From contig OY755238.1 of assembly GCA_963576725.1 (NCBI GenBank), positions 27,124,334-27,188,333 of the forward strand: a DNA stretch of 64,000 nucleotides. The letters run 5' to 3'. Under the pieces are notes generated by a model, which searched no databases, was not told the origin of the DNA, and saw only the letters and a list, made by a program, of their open reading frames with translations. A program made the translations under genes and the position numbers. Shown here piece after piece: positions 22,380-33,599 of the stretch. Each line of letters starts with the position of its first letter. Positions within the stretch are counted from its first letter, which is position 1. This DNA is from Azorinus chamasolen (Eukaryota; Mollusca; Bivalvia; Cardiida; Solecurtidae).

Positions 22380-22639
22380 ATATCCAGAGTTACAGTACTT
22401 GTCTTATACTGTTCTATTTTGATAGTTAACCATTTACTGCATGAATATTCAGTTAAAAATAATATCATGAATATTAATTAGATTAATTGAAACAATGGCA
22501 CATATACACACATGAATTGTTGGCCATGGCAGAAACTGTAAAATCATAACAATATTAGATCATAAGCTAAAAGCGCAGGTTTAAACACCTGAGAAAATCC
22601 CTAGAGTAAACCCTGGTACCTAACCTGGTTCCAAAACTA

Positions 22640-23056
22640 GGATCATGTTATAGTGTAACGGGTTAAGACGAGCGACCTTTAAATACAGGTCAACATCAAT
22701 ACATAAAGTTGATGCTTTCTGCAATATGTTTGACCTGCATTTATTTAACCCTTCGCTTGCTGAATTGTAAAATACATTTCCCCTTCTTTACACATGCCCT
22801 GTTGTATAATTACATATATCTTCACTGTGTACAAGTATATCGATGTGCAATCACTGCTCTGGAGTGCACTGGTTGCACAATGAACTTATAAATAGTGCAG
22901 ACCCAGATGAGACAGCTCCTGCAGGAGCTGTCTCATCTGGGTCTTCACTATTTACAGGTAGGTATATTGACGTGAATAGCAAGCGAAGGGTTAATCACCA
23001 CCTGCTCTATGCATGTATTTCTGTCTTTAATTGCAATATCAGGATTTTACTGTAAG
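22640..23056. mobile_element. Pogo-like MITE family C interrupted by a family E insertion
   Basis: A family C inner hairpin (AAATACAGGTCAACATC... with TGTTTGACCTGCATTTA) is cut at its TTAA by the E element 22745-22994. It resumes as TTAATCACCACCTGCTCTAT and ends at AGGATTTTACTGTA (23043-23056). The C hairpin normally continues GCATTAAGCTGCCACCTG, so the insertion sits exactly in that TTAA. The left terminal repeat is decayed. Confidence 0.65.
22745..22994 (+). mobile_element. Palindromic MITE family E, copy E1 (250 bp)
   Basis: Ends TTAACCCTTCGCTTGC and GCAAGCGAAGGGTTAA form perfect 16-bp terminal inverted repeats including TTAA. The centre is a palindrome with arms AAATAGTGCAGACCCAGATG and complement around GACAGCTCCTGCAGGAGCTGTC (22 bases; key apex CTCCTGCAGGAG). 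No ORF of its own. It is nested in a family C element. Confidence 0.92.
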
Positions 23057-23384
23057 TATAAAGTCTTCTCTCATTATTTCGATATCATTGAGATATTTTA
23101 AATAAATAAAATACCGTGCATTTATGTCAATCCTTTGAAAACCATAATATAGATATCTAAGAGAAAATTACCACCTTTGTATTCGCTGGAAATGTTAGAC
23201 TTCCAACATACTGTATACTTGGGACTACAGAAACATGTCTAGTGGACCTCCAACATACTGTATACTTGGGACTACAGAAACATGTCTATATAACAACCAC
23301 AAAATGTCCAGAGACAGTGGTCACCATCAACAGACTGTTACTTAACACAGCTCACAAGTGATGTAAAAAACTTGTAGATGGAAG

Positions 23385-23556
23385 TACAGTCAATCTTGTA
23401 TTAAGCGACCACTAAATAGAATACCTTTTGGTGGTATGTACTACAGATGATTGATTAATTCAGGGTATTATTTGCATTCTGCATGAAACAGTTGCCTGTC
23501 TTTAGAGTCCTCAATGCTATTTTATTTAGTGGTCGCTTAATACATGATTGACTGTA
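23385..23556. mobile_element. TA-bounded MITE, CAGTCAATC ends
   Basis: TA-CAGTCAATCTTGTATTAAG on the left and CTTAATACATGATTGACTG-TA on the right are inverted, with GCGACCACTAAATA and its complement continuing the arms. It is of the same mariner/pogo type as family C but with no CTCCTATAGGAG hairpin. Confidence 0.8.
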
Positions 23557-23728
23557 AATGTAATACATGTGTGTTGCAAAGTTTTGATTTATGCAGAGAC
23601 AAATAGATGCTTTGAAGTCATATTGATGTCATTTTGAAGTATCTAGTTGGGTTTTTCACAGCAGTATATGTATACTAACACAAAATAGACACAGAAGAGA
23701 CTAATCATCACTCTACACGGTTTGCAAA

Positions 23729-23977
23729 TTAACCCTTCGCTTGCTAATGCGTCAATATAGCTACCTGTAAATAGTGAAGACCCAGATGAGACAGCTCCTG
23801 CAGGAGCTGTCTCATCAGGGGCTGCACTATTTACAAGTTGATTGTGCAACCAGTGCACTCCACAGCAGTGATTGCACAGCGAAATACGTGTACACAGTGA
23901 AGATATACGTAATTATACAACAGGGCATGGGTAAAGAAGGAGAAATGTATTTTAAAATTTAGCAAGCGAAGGATTAT
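23729..23977 (-). mobile_element. Palindromic MITE family E, copy E2 (249 bp, reversed)
   Basis: Starts TTAACCCTTCGCTTGC and ends GCAAGCGAAGGATTAT (right TTAA mutated). It aligns along its whole length with the reverse complement of E1, including TGCACTCCA, GTACACAGTGAAGATATA and ACAGGGCATG. The two copies lie 735 bp apart in opposite orientation. Confidence 0.92.
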
Positions 23978-23999
23978 TTGCTTAGTCAATGTTTGTGTC

Positions 24000-24250
24000 A
24001 CCTGCCGAGGGGCAGTGTGTCACATAGGGATCACTTTTCCGTCGTCTGACTGTCTATGTGCCTGTCTGTCGGTCACATGTTGCTTCATAGGCAGATGACA
24101 CATGTGTTCTGTGAATACCTCTTGTTTATGTTTATCCACCTATCATAACTTCAGAAAAAGGAATTACCACTAGAATTCTACAAAATATTAAGGATTTATA
24201 TATAAAACATGAAGGAGGTTGATTGAATGATATTTCCTTATTGTATTCAG
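24000..24250 (-). mobile_element. Helitron-like element fragment (minus)
   Basis: CACCTGCCGAGGGGCAG..TGTCACATAGGGATCAC is followed by GTCTGACTGTCTATGTGCCT and GTCTGTCGGTC (the complement of a GACA/GACGG tract), then TCATAACTTCAGAAAAAGGA, the typical monomer phrase of such elements. Only one unit remains. Confidence 0.5.
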
Positions 24251-24259
24251 TTTCAAACT

Positions 24260-24457
24260 ATTGCAAAACCTCTCTAAACCGGACAATAAATTCGGTATAA
24301 ATATCGGTCATGGAGACAGGTGACAGCTTGATGCAGGGCGAAAGTCATACATTTCTGCTCCTCTGTGAGCTTTCTGCATGACCGGCACCCTGCATTAAGC
24401 AGCCATCTGCCTAAAAGTATCTAAATTCTTCTCTACTAGAATTCCGGTTTTACTGTA
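24260..24457. mobile_element. Pogo-like MITE family C
   Basis: Left AAAACCTCTCTAAACCGGAC, right ATTCCGGTTTTACTG-TA. The inner hairpin is CAGGTGACAGCTTGATGCAG with CTGCATTAAGCAGCCATCTG and an apex TGCTCCTCTGTGAGC. The left CAGT is decayed. Confidence 0.75.
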
Positions 24458-24691
24458 CATGTAAGTAGATCTAGCATGGTTTCCTTTGTAGATACATGCG
24501 GAATGTTTTGCGTGAAACTTTAAAAAAATGATTTAAAAAAAAATGAATAAGTTTAGATTGTAGAGAAATCTAAAAGGTAGCTACAGTTTGATGAATTGAA
24601 CCACTATATAAGACAAAAGACCTTAATGGACTGCGAGCAGACCCAGATCAGTCACGTTTTTGACTCATAACAGTCTGCAAAGTTAAATGCT

Positions 24692-24865
24692 TTAACCCTT
24701 TTAAGGAAATGTTTTGCTTTGACAAAAGCTGTAGAATCAAATCTACATAATGTAAAAAGCAAACAGACCAGACCCTAATCAGAGGGCTCCTATAGGGGCC
24801 GTCTGATCTGAATCTACTGGGTGTGTAAGTGTGCAACTAGGCGTTTATATGAGGGAAGGGGTTAT
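24692..24865 (+). mobile_element. Palindromic MITE family B
   Basis: TTAACCCTTTTAAGG at left, GAGGGAAGGGGTTAT at right (TTAA mutated). The hairpin arms CAGACCAGACCCTAATCAG and complement surround GGGCTCCTATAGGGGCC. Confidence 0.8.
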
Positions 24866-24921
24866 ATAGCTAACTGGATATCATTGACTTTCAAAAGCTT
24901 GCATACTGATCAGATTCGAAA

Positions 24922-25154
24922 TTAACCCTTTCCCTGTTCTAAATCTAAATACCACTGAATATTCATGGACAAAATAGTTACAACAAAATGTGGAAGGTTG
25001 GACATTGTAGCCAGTTTAGAAAGTGAAGATTTCATGTAGCAAACAGAGCAGACCCAGATCAGATGGCTGCTATAGGAGCTGCTTGATCTGGCATCATTTG
25101 GATCTACTTCGTAAGCAAATGTGTTAAAGGCGCTTATATGAAGGAAAGGGTTAA
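24922..25154 (-). mobile_element. Palindromic MITE family B
   Basis: Ends TTAACCCTTTCCCTGTTC and ATGAAGGAAAGGGTTAA. The hairpin has arms GCAAACAGAGCAGACCCAG and complement around GGCTGCTATAGGAGCTG. It is 57 bp from the previous family B copy. An overlapping 125-codon minus ORF is a reading of the element. Confidence 0.85.
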
Positions 25155-25366
25155 AGTCCCAGAAGCTGATTCTGGTATTGTTTTCACTTCTATTAAGTTT
25201 CATATTTTGTTTGGCATTACATGTACAAAAATGTATATATAAATGCTTTGCATGGGTAGGGTCAAATCTAATGTTGTAAGAACTTGTGACCCGACCCATT
25301 TTCCTCTAATATGGAAATAAAATGTGTTTAAACTAATTAAACACAAGGCAGTCCAAAGGACAGCTA

Positions 25367-27570
25367 TATCCCCCACCGCCGCCACCTAAATTAAGACATT
25401 GACCTTGAGGTGATACCTTCCAGTTGTTAAGAAAATAGGATGCGGAAACAAATATAATGGAAACTGAAGGTAAGAACACGACTTTCAAATGTGACATTGA
25501 CCTTGAGCCGACATGACTGCCACATGTGTTCTACACATCATCTCAATTCGGTTAATATTTGACTCAAGTTTTATGAAAATCCTTCAAATGGTTTAGAAGA
25601 TATGAGGCAGACACGAAATGTAATGGAAATTGAAGATTAAATCACTTGGCCTTCAAATGTGACCTTGACATTGAGCCAACATGACTGCCACATATGTTCT
25701 GCACATTGTCTCAACGTGGTTTACATTTGAGGCAAGTTTCTTGAAAATCCTTCAAGGGGTATAGGAGATAACGAAACTATAATGGAAATTGAAGGTAAGA
25801 ACACTTGATCTTCAAATATGACCTTGACCTTGAGCCGACATGACTGGCACATGTGTTCTGCACATTGTCTCAATTTAGCTAACATTTAACTAAACTTTTA
25901 TGAAAATCCTTCAAAGGCTTTAGAAAATATGGAGCGGACACGAAAATGTAACCGAAATTAAAGGTTAGAACACTTGGCCTTCAAACGTGACCTTGACCTT
26001 GAGCCAACATGACTGCCTCATGGGTTCTGCACATCGTCTCAATTCATTTAATATTTGACTCAAGTTTTATGAAAATCCTTCAAAGGGTTTAGAAGATATG
26101 GAGCGGACACGAAACTGTAATGGCAACTGAAGGTTTAAACACTTGACCTTCAAATGTGACCTTGAACTTGAGCCGACATGACTGCCACATCTGTTCTGCA
26201 CATCGTCTTAATTTGGTTAACATTTGACTCAAGTTTTATGAAAATCCTTCAAAGGTTTAGAAGATATGGAGCGGACACAAAAATGCAATGGAAATTGAAG
26301 GTTAAAACCCTTGACCTTCAAATGTGACCTTGAACTTGAGCCGACATATCTGCCACATATGTTCTGCATATCGTCTCAACTTGGTTAACATTTGAGGCAA
26401 GTTTCTTGAAAATCCTTCAAGGGGTATAGGAGATATGGAGCGGACACGAAACTGAAGGTAAGAACATGACTTTCAAATGTGACCTTGACCTTGAGCCGAC
26501 ATGACTGCCACATGTGTTCTACACATCATCTCAATTCGGTTAATATTTGACTCAAGTTTTATGAAAATCCTTCAAATGGTTTAGAAGATATGGAGCAGAC
26601 ACGAAATGTAATGGAAATTGAAGATTAAATCACTTGGCCTTAAAATGTGACCTTGACCTTGAGCCAACATGACTGCCACATATGTTCTGCACATTGTCTC
26701 AACGTGGTTTACATTTGAGGCAAGTTTCTTGAAAATCCTTCAAGGGGTATAGGAGATAACGAAACTATAATGGAAATTGAAGGTAAGAACACTTGATCTT
26801 CAAATATGACTTTGACCTTGAGCCGACATGACTGGCACATGTGTTCTGCACATTGTCTCAATTTAGCTAACATTTAACTAAACTTTTATGAAAATCCTTC
26901 AAAGGCTTTAGAAGATATGGAGCGGATACGAAAATGTAACCGAAATTAAAGGTTAGAACACTTGACCTTCACACGTGACCTTGACCTTGAGCCAACATGA
27001 CTGCCTCATGGGTTCTGCACATCGTCTCAATTCATTTAATATTTGACTCAAGTTTTATGAAAATCCTTCAAAGGGTTTAGAAGATATGGAGCGGACACGA
27101 AACTGTAATGGCAACTGAAGGTTTAAACACTTGACCTTCAAATGTGACCTTGAACTTGAGCCGACATGACTGCCACATGTGTTCTGCACATCGTCTTTAT
27201 TTGGTTAACATTTGACTCAAGTTTTATGAAAATCCTTCAAAGGGTTTAGAAGATATGGAACGGACACAAAAATGCAATGGAAATTGAAGGTTAAAACCCT
27301 TGACCTTCAAATGTGACCTTGACCTTGAGCCGACATATCTGCCACATATGTTCTGCACATCGTCTCAACTTGGTTAACATTTGAGGCAAGTTTCTTGAAA
27401 ATCCTTCAAGGGGTATAGGAGATATGGAGCGGACACGAAATTGTTACGGACAGACGGACGGACAGACGGACGGACGACGGACGGACGGACGGACGGACAG
27501 ACGGACAGACGGACGGACGGACAGACGGAGGCCATTCCTATAACCCCCCTCCGCTATGCGGTGGGGGATA
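25367..27570 (+). mobile_element. Helitron-like non-autonomous element with 12-13 tandem monomers and 988-bp higher-order repeat
   Basis: Bounded by TATCCCCCACCGC and GCGGTGGGGGATA, the second following a short hairpin (CCGCTATGCGG). The interior is about 12 monomers of about 165 bp, each with CTTGACCTTGAGCCGACATG, GTTCTGCACATCGTCTCAA and TTTTATGAAAATCCTTCAAA. Monomers at 25460-26447 repeat in the same variant order at 26448-27430, a six-monomer higher-order unit of about 988 bp. The right end has a (GACG/GACA)n tract at 27445-27530. Elements with monomers plus a microsatellite near one end are known from bivalves. The short inverted ends mean the class is not fully certain. Confidence 0.85.
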
Positions 27571-27574
27571 AAAA

Positions 27575-29140
27575 GCAGACTAGGGATGTCTTGTCTAGGT
27601 CTACTGTTTGCAAATGCATGGACCAAGTATCCACTAGGGACAGAAATATTCATTTACTTATTTTCATAATGTTAAAACTTCAAAGAAAGTTTTAGCTAAT
27701 AATACAAAAACTAGTCAAAGATCTGTATAACTGCATCAGCATTTATTGAACATGAGTCTGAAAAAGCATTCGGTTGCTCAAAAGTAATGCAGAAAGTTTC
27801 TGTAGGAGCTTTCTGCATGAAGTTTTCCCTGTATTAAGCTACCGCCGGCCTTAAAGGCGTTTAATTAGACATCTTTTTGATGGCCACTTAAGGCAGCATC
27901 TGCTGTACTCCAAACTTCCAGGGAAAGGGTTAATGTGTTCTATTGCTGCTTAATATATCTGGCCCAATGCATAGACAACTTTGAACAGTCAGTGCCTGGT
28001 ATTTAAAGCTTATAATTGTGTCAGATTTGGACTTATTTTATTAAAAGTTGTGCATTGGTTCCAAACCTGCAATGTTTTGCCATGATGTTGGACTCCGAAA
28101 GCTCTTAGGCATGGGACAGTAGTATATATCAGTAAACAAAGTATTTATAACATTTCCTATTAACAAATAACTTTATAAATTCTTCGCCCGAACAAACAGA
28201 GTAGATTCAGATCAGAAGTCTACTTTGTTTGCAATTCGTGAAAAAGCATTTACATGTTACATAGCCTTAGAGTTATCTCCATGAATATTCTTGTGCTTGT
28301 ACGAAATGATGACATCAATAATATTAATTAAATTTATTCTTAAAATCAGATCTATGTTATTCAATTAACAAACAGAGCAGACCCTGTTCAGAAGGTTCCA
28401 ACATGTATAGGGGTATCTGTTTGTTTTGATGATTTCTTTTGGCTATTATTCCATTGCCTGATAGTGATGTGTTTTGGCGTGTTTTCAAACAGAGTAAACC
28501 CTATCACAGAGAGTCGACTGTGTTTGCTTAAAAGGTATCACGTATCAGGGTCTTTGCTACAACATTGCCAAAATACCAATACTTGTACGAGGTAATTTTG
28601 AATCTATCAATACCTATTCATGATCTACTAAATCATTTTCTAAATATTTATCAGGGAATGGGTAGACCCTTTCCCTCATATAAACGTGTTTTCACGTATT
28701 TTCAAACAGACTAGACCCAGATCAGAAGGCTTCTAGAGGAGCCGTCTGATCGGGTCTATTCTGTTGGCTAATAGAATTTGATATATGTTTCATTAGTTAC
28801 TAAAATGGACACAATGCTCCACCTTCTAAATTACATTATATCTAATATTTGTTTATGAATATTCAGTAATTATTGAAATTTGGTCTAAATATAGAACGGA
28901 AAGGGTTAAGCATATTTTATTTTCAAATAACAAATATGCAATGCCACATGTTTTCATGTTTTAAACACTTTGCAAATTTAAGTGACAAGACATCTTACTA
29001 GTACTGTTGTGGTTGTTACATTTCATGTACATTTTAATAGTGAATTCAAATAAAAGTTACTTGAAAATGTTCAATAATTGTTTATTCTACTTCACCTTCA
29101 CTTATTCTTTTCAAACATCATAATAGCTTAAAAAACAAAA
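27575..29140. other. Intergenic with decayed palindromic MITEs
   Basis: Contains a family C hairpin at about 27775-27845 (AGTAATGCAGAAAGTTTCTG with apex TTTCTGTAGGAGC), a B-type half at 28185-28250 and GTAGAGCAGACC-type pieces at 28370-28420. A better family B copy is listed at 28663. No gene seen. Confidence 0.55.
28663..28909 (+). mobile_element. Palindromic MITE family B
   Basis: Left end GACCCTTTCCCTCATATAAA (TTAA lost), right end GAACGGAAAGGGTTAA. The hairpin has arms CAAACAGACTAGACCCAGAT and complement around GGCTTCTAGAGGAGCC. The left 15 bases (CCCTTTCCCTCATAT) are identical to the family A left end. Confidence 0.8.
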
Positions 29141-29149
29141 TATGCAGAC

Positions 29150-30045
29150 AGACCCACAGGTGCCCTTCGCATGCTATGTCTCAACAGCAACAAGTTCCAA
29201 CAACAACAACAATAACAACTCCATCGCAAATACATTTTTTCGCGAACACCTCTGCTCTATATAATAAGTAAAAGGTATTCAACTCCGGCGGAAATCTTCT
29301 AAAAAAATCGATGGGTTCATTCACTGCGATCGTCCTTGAAAGCTTATTTGACCACCAATTTTCATAAGTTGTGTCTCATTTATGAAATACATCATCACTT
29401 TTGATAAGCAGTTATCTATTTTTAAACTATTAAAACGCTTTTTAACGTGTCGCCGAAATGACAACCAACCCCTCTAGGACACAGGTTGACTCTGAAGTTC
29501 GAAACAGAAATACGCTATAATTCAAGTCGAATCACCATATAACTGGTCTATAAGGCATTGCCCCGGTCTGACAGCATGAATGGATATCGTGTATTCACAA
29601 TGTCTTCAAATAACACTTTTTCTGAAAATCTCTACAACCTTGATATTGATATCGGTGAAAGTCAATACTTTCAGTTTGTAAGTCCTACTTTCGGTTTAAA
29701 TGGAAAAGTAGTAAAGTCAAGCAGGCAACGCAACCACCACCAAAACCGAAAGTAATGACTTTCACGATATCAATATAAAGCTTGTAGAGATTGTTTTAGA
29801 AAAGTATTAGTTGAAGAAATGGTGAATACACGATATCCATTCATACTATCAGAACGGGGTAATGCCTTATAGATTTTTCCATTAACGATTTTTGAACAGA
29901 TTTCCGCCAAAATTGTATACCTTTTACTTCGCGAAAAAAATACTTTTTTTTTTCATTTTAATTTTGGTTGGGTCAGAAAACTTATCTTTTGGTATGTTTT
30001 AGATACTTATGACATGTGATTAAAAATAATGTATTTGTGATAGAG

Positions 30046-30086
<41 letters not shown>

Positions 30087-30115
30087 GGGACATAGCATGC
30101 GAAGGCACCTGTGGA
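29150..30115. mobile_element. Fold-back element, ~965-bp imperfect palindrome
   Basis: Matching inverted blocks from outside in: CACAGGTGCCCTTCGCATGC (29154) with GCATGCGAAGGCACCTGTGG (30097); an AAC/GTT trinucleotide run; AGTAAAAGGTATTCAACT with ATTGTATACCTTTTACTTCG; TGAATGGATATCGTGTATTC (29577) with GAATACACGATATCCATTCA (29824); and TTGATATTGATATCGGTGAAA with its complement near 29760. The centre (29700-29745) is a short piece identical to the retroelement tail at 593-640 (GGAAAAGTAGTAAAGTCAAG). One full arm recurs at 35868-36065 next to the assembly gap. No transposase. Confidence 0.85.
30045..30087. repeat. (TTG)n microsatellite
   Basis: About 14 uninterrupted TTG units at the edge of the fold-back's right arm. 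The left arm carries an interrupted AAC run at 29190-29220. Confidence 0.95.
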
Positions 30116-30119
30116 CAGA

Positions 30120-30850
30120 CCAAGGCTCCAACCCACTGCAGTATATTTACTGAATTCACTAAGAAAAATACCATAAAGTATATTGAATAAAATAGTGCAT
30201 CTGCCTTTAGTTCAAGTCTCTTCAATTGCACACCTGTCTGCTATTATTATAAACACACTATCCTTCGTAGATCTAGTGCCCTGTACTAAAAAATATCCAA
30301 ACATTTATTTTAATTTGGCAGAGTTTTAATACCATTATTGTTTTATACATTATGTCAATATTTGAATGCCGCTGAATATCTTTTTTAAAGATTTTTATTT
30401 TTACATTTGGTTTGTTTTAACCCTGTTTTAGTAGTGTACTCTTTTTGAATAATAGGTTAAATGTGACATTTAAAAGTTGTTTGTTAAAGGGTTAAGCACA
30501 TTTATTGCATATCTGTTATGCTTGGAATTAGGTAAATAGTAAAAATAAAGTTCTATCATGAATTCTTTCGGGATCTTTTGAGTTTGTATTAAAGCATTGC
30601 AATAATTATAATTGGTAATGCCACATAATGAACTTAATTAATATCACTACCCATTGGAAACGTATTATATTGCAGTCGCTGGGGTAAGCCAATTTAGAGA
30701 TGCCGAACACATTTTTGGCACTTTATAAACAAAATTCTATCTGTAGTATTCAGAGAAGTCTGTAAATATATAAAGGCGAGTAACAACCATATTGAACATA
30801 TTTAGTATAAAGTGTGCTTATTTACATTATTGAATTGCTAAACTCAAACG
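30120..30850. other. No gene or clear repeat
   Basis: AT-rich. Only an isolated TTAACCCTG at 30417 and GGGTTAAGC at 30489 hint at a small TTAA-type element of about 75-80 bp without a visible hairpin. Confidence 0.4.
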
Positions 30851-30856
30851 TCCGCA

Positions 30857-31382
30857 CAGAGAGAGAGACAGAGACAGACAGAGACAGAGATACAAACACA
30901 GAGAGACAGAGAGAGAAAGAGAGAAACGCAGACAGACCGACAGACATACAGAAAGAGACAGAGACAGAAATATATAGACAGATGCAGAAACTAAGAGAGA
31001 CAGATACACAGATATAGAGAGAGACAGACAGAGACAGACAGACAGAGACAGACAGACAGACAGACAGAGGGACAGACAGAGATTGGCAGACAGACAGAGA
31101 TATACAGAGACAGAGAGACAGAACGAGAGAGAAAGAGAGATAGACAAGCATACATTGACAGACAGACATAGACAGACAGACAGTGAAAAAGACACACACA
31201 CACAGACAGGGAACGTCAGATAGAGAGATAGAGACAAGGATGTACATAGAGAGAGAGATAGAGAGAGTAGACACAGAGACACAGACAGACAGAGACAGAG
31301 ATACACAAAAAGAGGGACAGAGAGAGACAAAGACAGACACACAGAGAGACACAGAGAGACAGACAGACATAGACAGACAGAC
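30857..31382. repeat. Long (GACA)n/(GAGA)n microsatellite
   Basis: About 525 bp of purine-rich GACAGACA/GAGAGACA with scattered variants. Serine/cysteine/leucine-rich ORFs up to 204 codons on the minus strand and charged ORFs on the plus strand are readings of the repeat, not genes. Its right edge is fused to a truncated family A MITE. Confidence 0.95.
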
Positions 31383-31587
31383 TTTTGACGACTCTGTAAA
31401 AGTCCCTTTGTGAAACCATTGTGATAAATAGAGCATTTGCTCCTATAGGAGCAAATGCTCTATTTATCACAATGGTTTCAAACTACAAAATTCTAAATCT
31501 TTCCTTTTCTCTAGTTAATGCTCCTTTTCGGTAGATTTTTTTCAAAGTGGTTGGATCTAAAAATAGCATATGAGGAAATGGGTTAAT
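31382..31587 (+). mobile_element. Palindromic MITE family A, copy A4 (left end lost)
   Basis: It begins at TTTTGACGACTCTGTAAAAG, directly after the microsatellite, where a full copy would start TTAACCCTTTCCCTCATAT. The palindrome has arms GAAACCATTGTGATAAATAG and exact complement around TTTGCTCCTATAGGAGCAAA, the most perfect copy in the window. The right end is GAGGAAATGGGTTAA. Confidence 0.88.
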
Positions 31588-31599
31588 GAGTTTTCTGCA

Positions 31600-32600
31600 T
31601 TACCTTTGTACAGTGTATGTACATGTAGCAGCCATCTGTCGGTAAAACTCGATTTCTGTCCTACTAGTGCATTGCTAAATTCTGTCAATTGCTTTATATG
31701 CAGTGTTTACAATAATAGATTGTATAGATTAACTGGAAATATTTCGACGATGAAACCTTTCTAGCAAGATTTCGTTTTTGCAAATAAACCGTGATGAACA
31801 CAACTGATGTGAATTTAAAGCATAAGTTAATTATAAAGACCACACACATATGTGTATACATCTATAGCCAAACCAGCATATATGGAATTGGAGTGTAAAT
31901 ATTTATAACTCAGAAGAATCACTGGGGGGAAACGTATCCCGGATATTGCTAATAAATGAGCTTTATTTTGACGCAACGGAGAAAACGGGAGGACAACGAG
32001 GGTAAGTAAATGCGTATTTTCTCTTAATTAGTTGTTTTTCGGCAATTGATAGGTGGTGCTTTAGATTCACCATACTCATATTATACACGCTATATACATG
32101 ATTTGGAATCAAACAATGCAAACGATGGGGAAAATCACAAAATGAACGCCGTGCTCGCGAAAGAATGCATAACCCTCTCCCAGATTGTTTTATGTTACTG
32201 AAAGATGGAATCGAAATATAAAATTCTGAATTGAGCGATCGCTTTAAATATCATTCAACTATGTATACTGAAAATTTCAGTCATATTGGTTCAAGTTTGC
32301 CCAAAATATGGTCACAAACGAACAGTCGGTTAGTCACGATTAGGGTACTGGGGATTAATAAACAGTGTACTGGGTATTGCATATTGTCTAAATTTGGTGT
32401 ACTGGGGATTGCACATTACGCTTTAGTTGTTTTTTTGCTTATTCACCAGCATAATAATTTGAAAAGACCTCTGAAAAGTTTATTCAGGCAATATTCTTCT
32501 TTTTTCATCATAAAGTAGTGTTTAAAGGTCTAGTTTTGACTTGATGGGGTGTTAATTGGATTGTTTATTGTGGTTGGGTCCCAACATGCTTGATAGTTAT
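31600..32600. other. No gene or clear element
   Basis: ORFs of 64 and 95 codons have no family features. TGCATTACCTTTG...CAGCCATCTGTC at 31598-31640 looks like half a family C hairpin. The rest is unrecognised. Confidence 0.4.
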
Positions 32601-32610
32601 TACATCATAT

Positions 32611-32900
32611 TAACCCATATCCTCCAGTACTCTCGTCTGCTTTGAAATTGCCGTCTGCAAAAAATACTTAGATCTAAATACGATTTGTACATACATCAGA
32701 TGCTGTATGCTATGCTACCTCTGATCAGGATCCAAACTGTTTGCAAATAACAGTCAAGTGGCCACCAGCAGGATAAGGATAAATTGCAACTAACCCTTAT
32801 CCTGCTGGTCGTGTCTTGACTGTTATTTGCAAACAGTTTTGGATCCAAATCAGATGCTGCATAATGCCGCGTCTGATCTAGATCCAGGCTGTTAGATTTA
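32611..32900. mobile_element. Two family D-like MITEs in head-to-head arrangement
   Basis: TTAACCCATATCCTCCAG starts the first. A palindrome pairs CCAAACTGTTTGCAAATAAC (32731) and CACCAGCAGGATAAGG (32765) with CCTTATCCTGCTGG (32796) and GTTATTTGCAAACAG (32822). The second starts CTAACCCTTATCCTGCTGG and includes TGGATCCAAATCAGATGCTG. They are related to family D by GGATCCAAACTGTTTGCA. Exact outer borders are uncertain. Confidence 0.65.
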
Positions 32901-33357
32901 AAATACATTTGTCTCTGAGACCTTTTGAATTAAAATATGTACATATATTGCTGCATGATATGGGTTTAGCATCTATCAATTAGAACCCTACTGTGCTAAC
33001 TGGCTTGCGGTAAAGGGGCAGTTATGAACCCCTATAATAGGTCTTTAAGCGTTGTTTAAATATGCCCTATCCATCGATGTAATTCAGCAGGGATCGGATA
33101 GCATGAAAACGTTAGTTGTAATATTCTAGCAATACATATTCTTTATGTGCAGTGTCATATTGAGATAGAAAATGATTTGTAACTGCACAGTAGAATGCAA
33201 CAGTCACTAGTCAGGAGCGTACCTAGGCATACTCTGTAGTTTACTCTGTAGCATTCTCTGTACACGTGTGCGTACTATTTTCAAACTATTTTATATACAA
33301 AAATGCATTAAAAATTGTTTGTTTCAGATATTACGTCTCTTTAACAGTTTTTCAGTC

Positions 33358-33595
33358 ATATTGCGACGTCCAGCTAATTACTGGTGGAGGAAGACCCCAG
33401 ATACCCATTATAGACCTTTTCAGATACAAATCAGTAACTGGGTAGAAGTACCGACATTCCGCAAGCCAGCCAGAAGACTGTCCCACATAAAAATCCGTAC
33501 CCAGACCGGGCGCGAACTCACACCAGTGAGGAGCTGAGTAATTGTCAGTCAAGGTGACCGTAACCACTCGGCCACGGAAACCCACCCACACGCCC
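33358..33595 (-). mobile_element. tRNA-derived SINE
   Basis: Read on the minus strand it begins GTGGCCGAGTGGTTACGGTC (box A region of a Ser/Leu-type tRNA) and continues with TGAGTTCGCGCCCGG (box B). The body runs to GGGTCTTCCTCCACCAGTAA and a short AT-rich end. This head/body order is that of an abundant bivalve SINE type (I think the V-SINE/RUDI group, from memory). Overlapping ORFs of 89 and 138 codons are spurious. Confidence 0.75.
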
Positions 33596-33599
33596 TTAA

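Noticed and set aside
22843..23858. ORFs containing SADPDETAPAGAVSSGSS in both orientations
   Set aside because: This peptide is a translation of the family E palindrome (GATGAGACAGCTCCTGCAGG) and occurs in both copies, so it is not a protein family.
30822..31470. Long Ser/Cys/Leu-rich ORFs (up to 204 codons) resembling membrane proteins
   Set aside because: They are readings of the (GACA)n/(GAGA)n microsatellite in several frames, with no start context and no conserved domain.
31400..31480. MicroRNA precursor
   Set aside because: The hairpin is almost perfect and belongs to a transposon family with several copies. A conserved miRNA would show bulges and a single conserved arm. Small-RNA data would be needed to revisit this.
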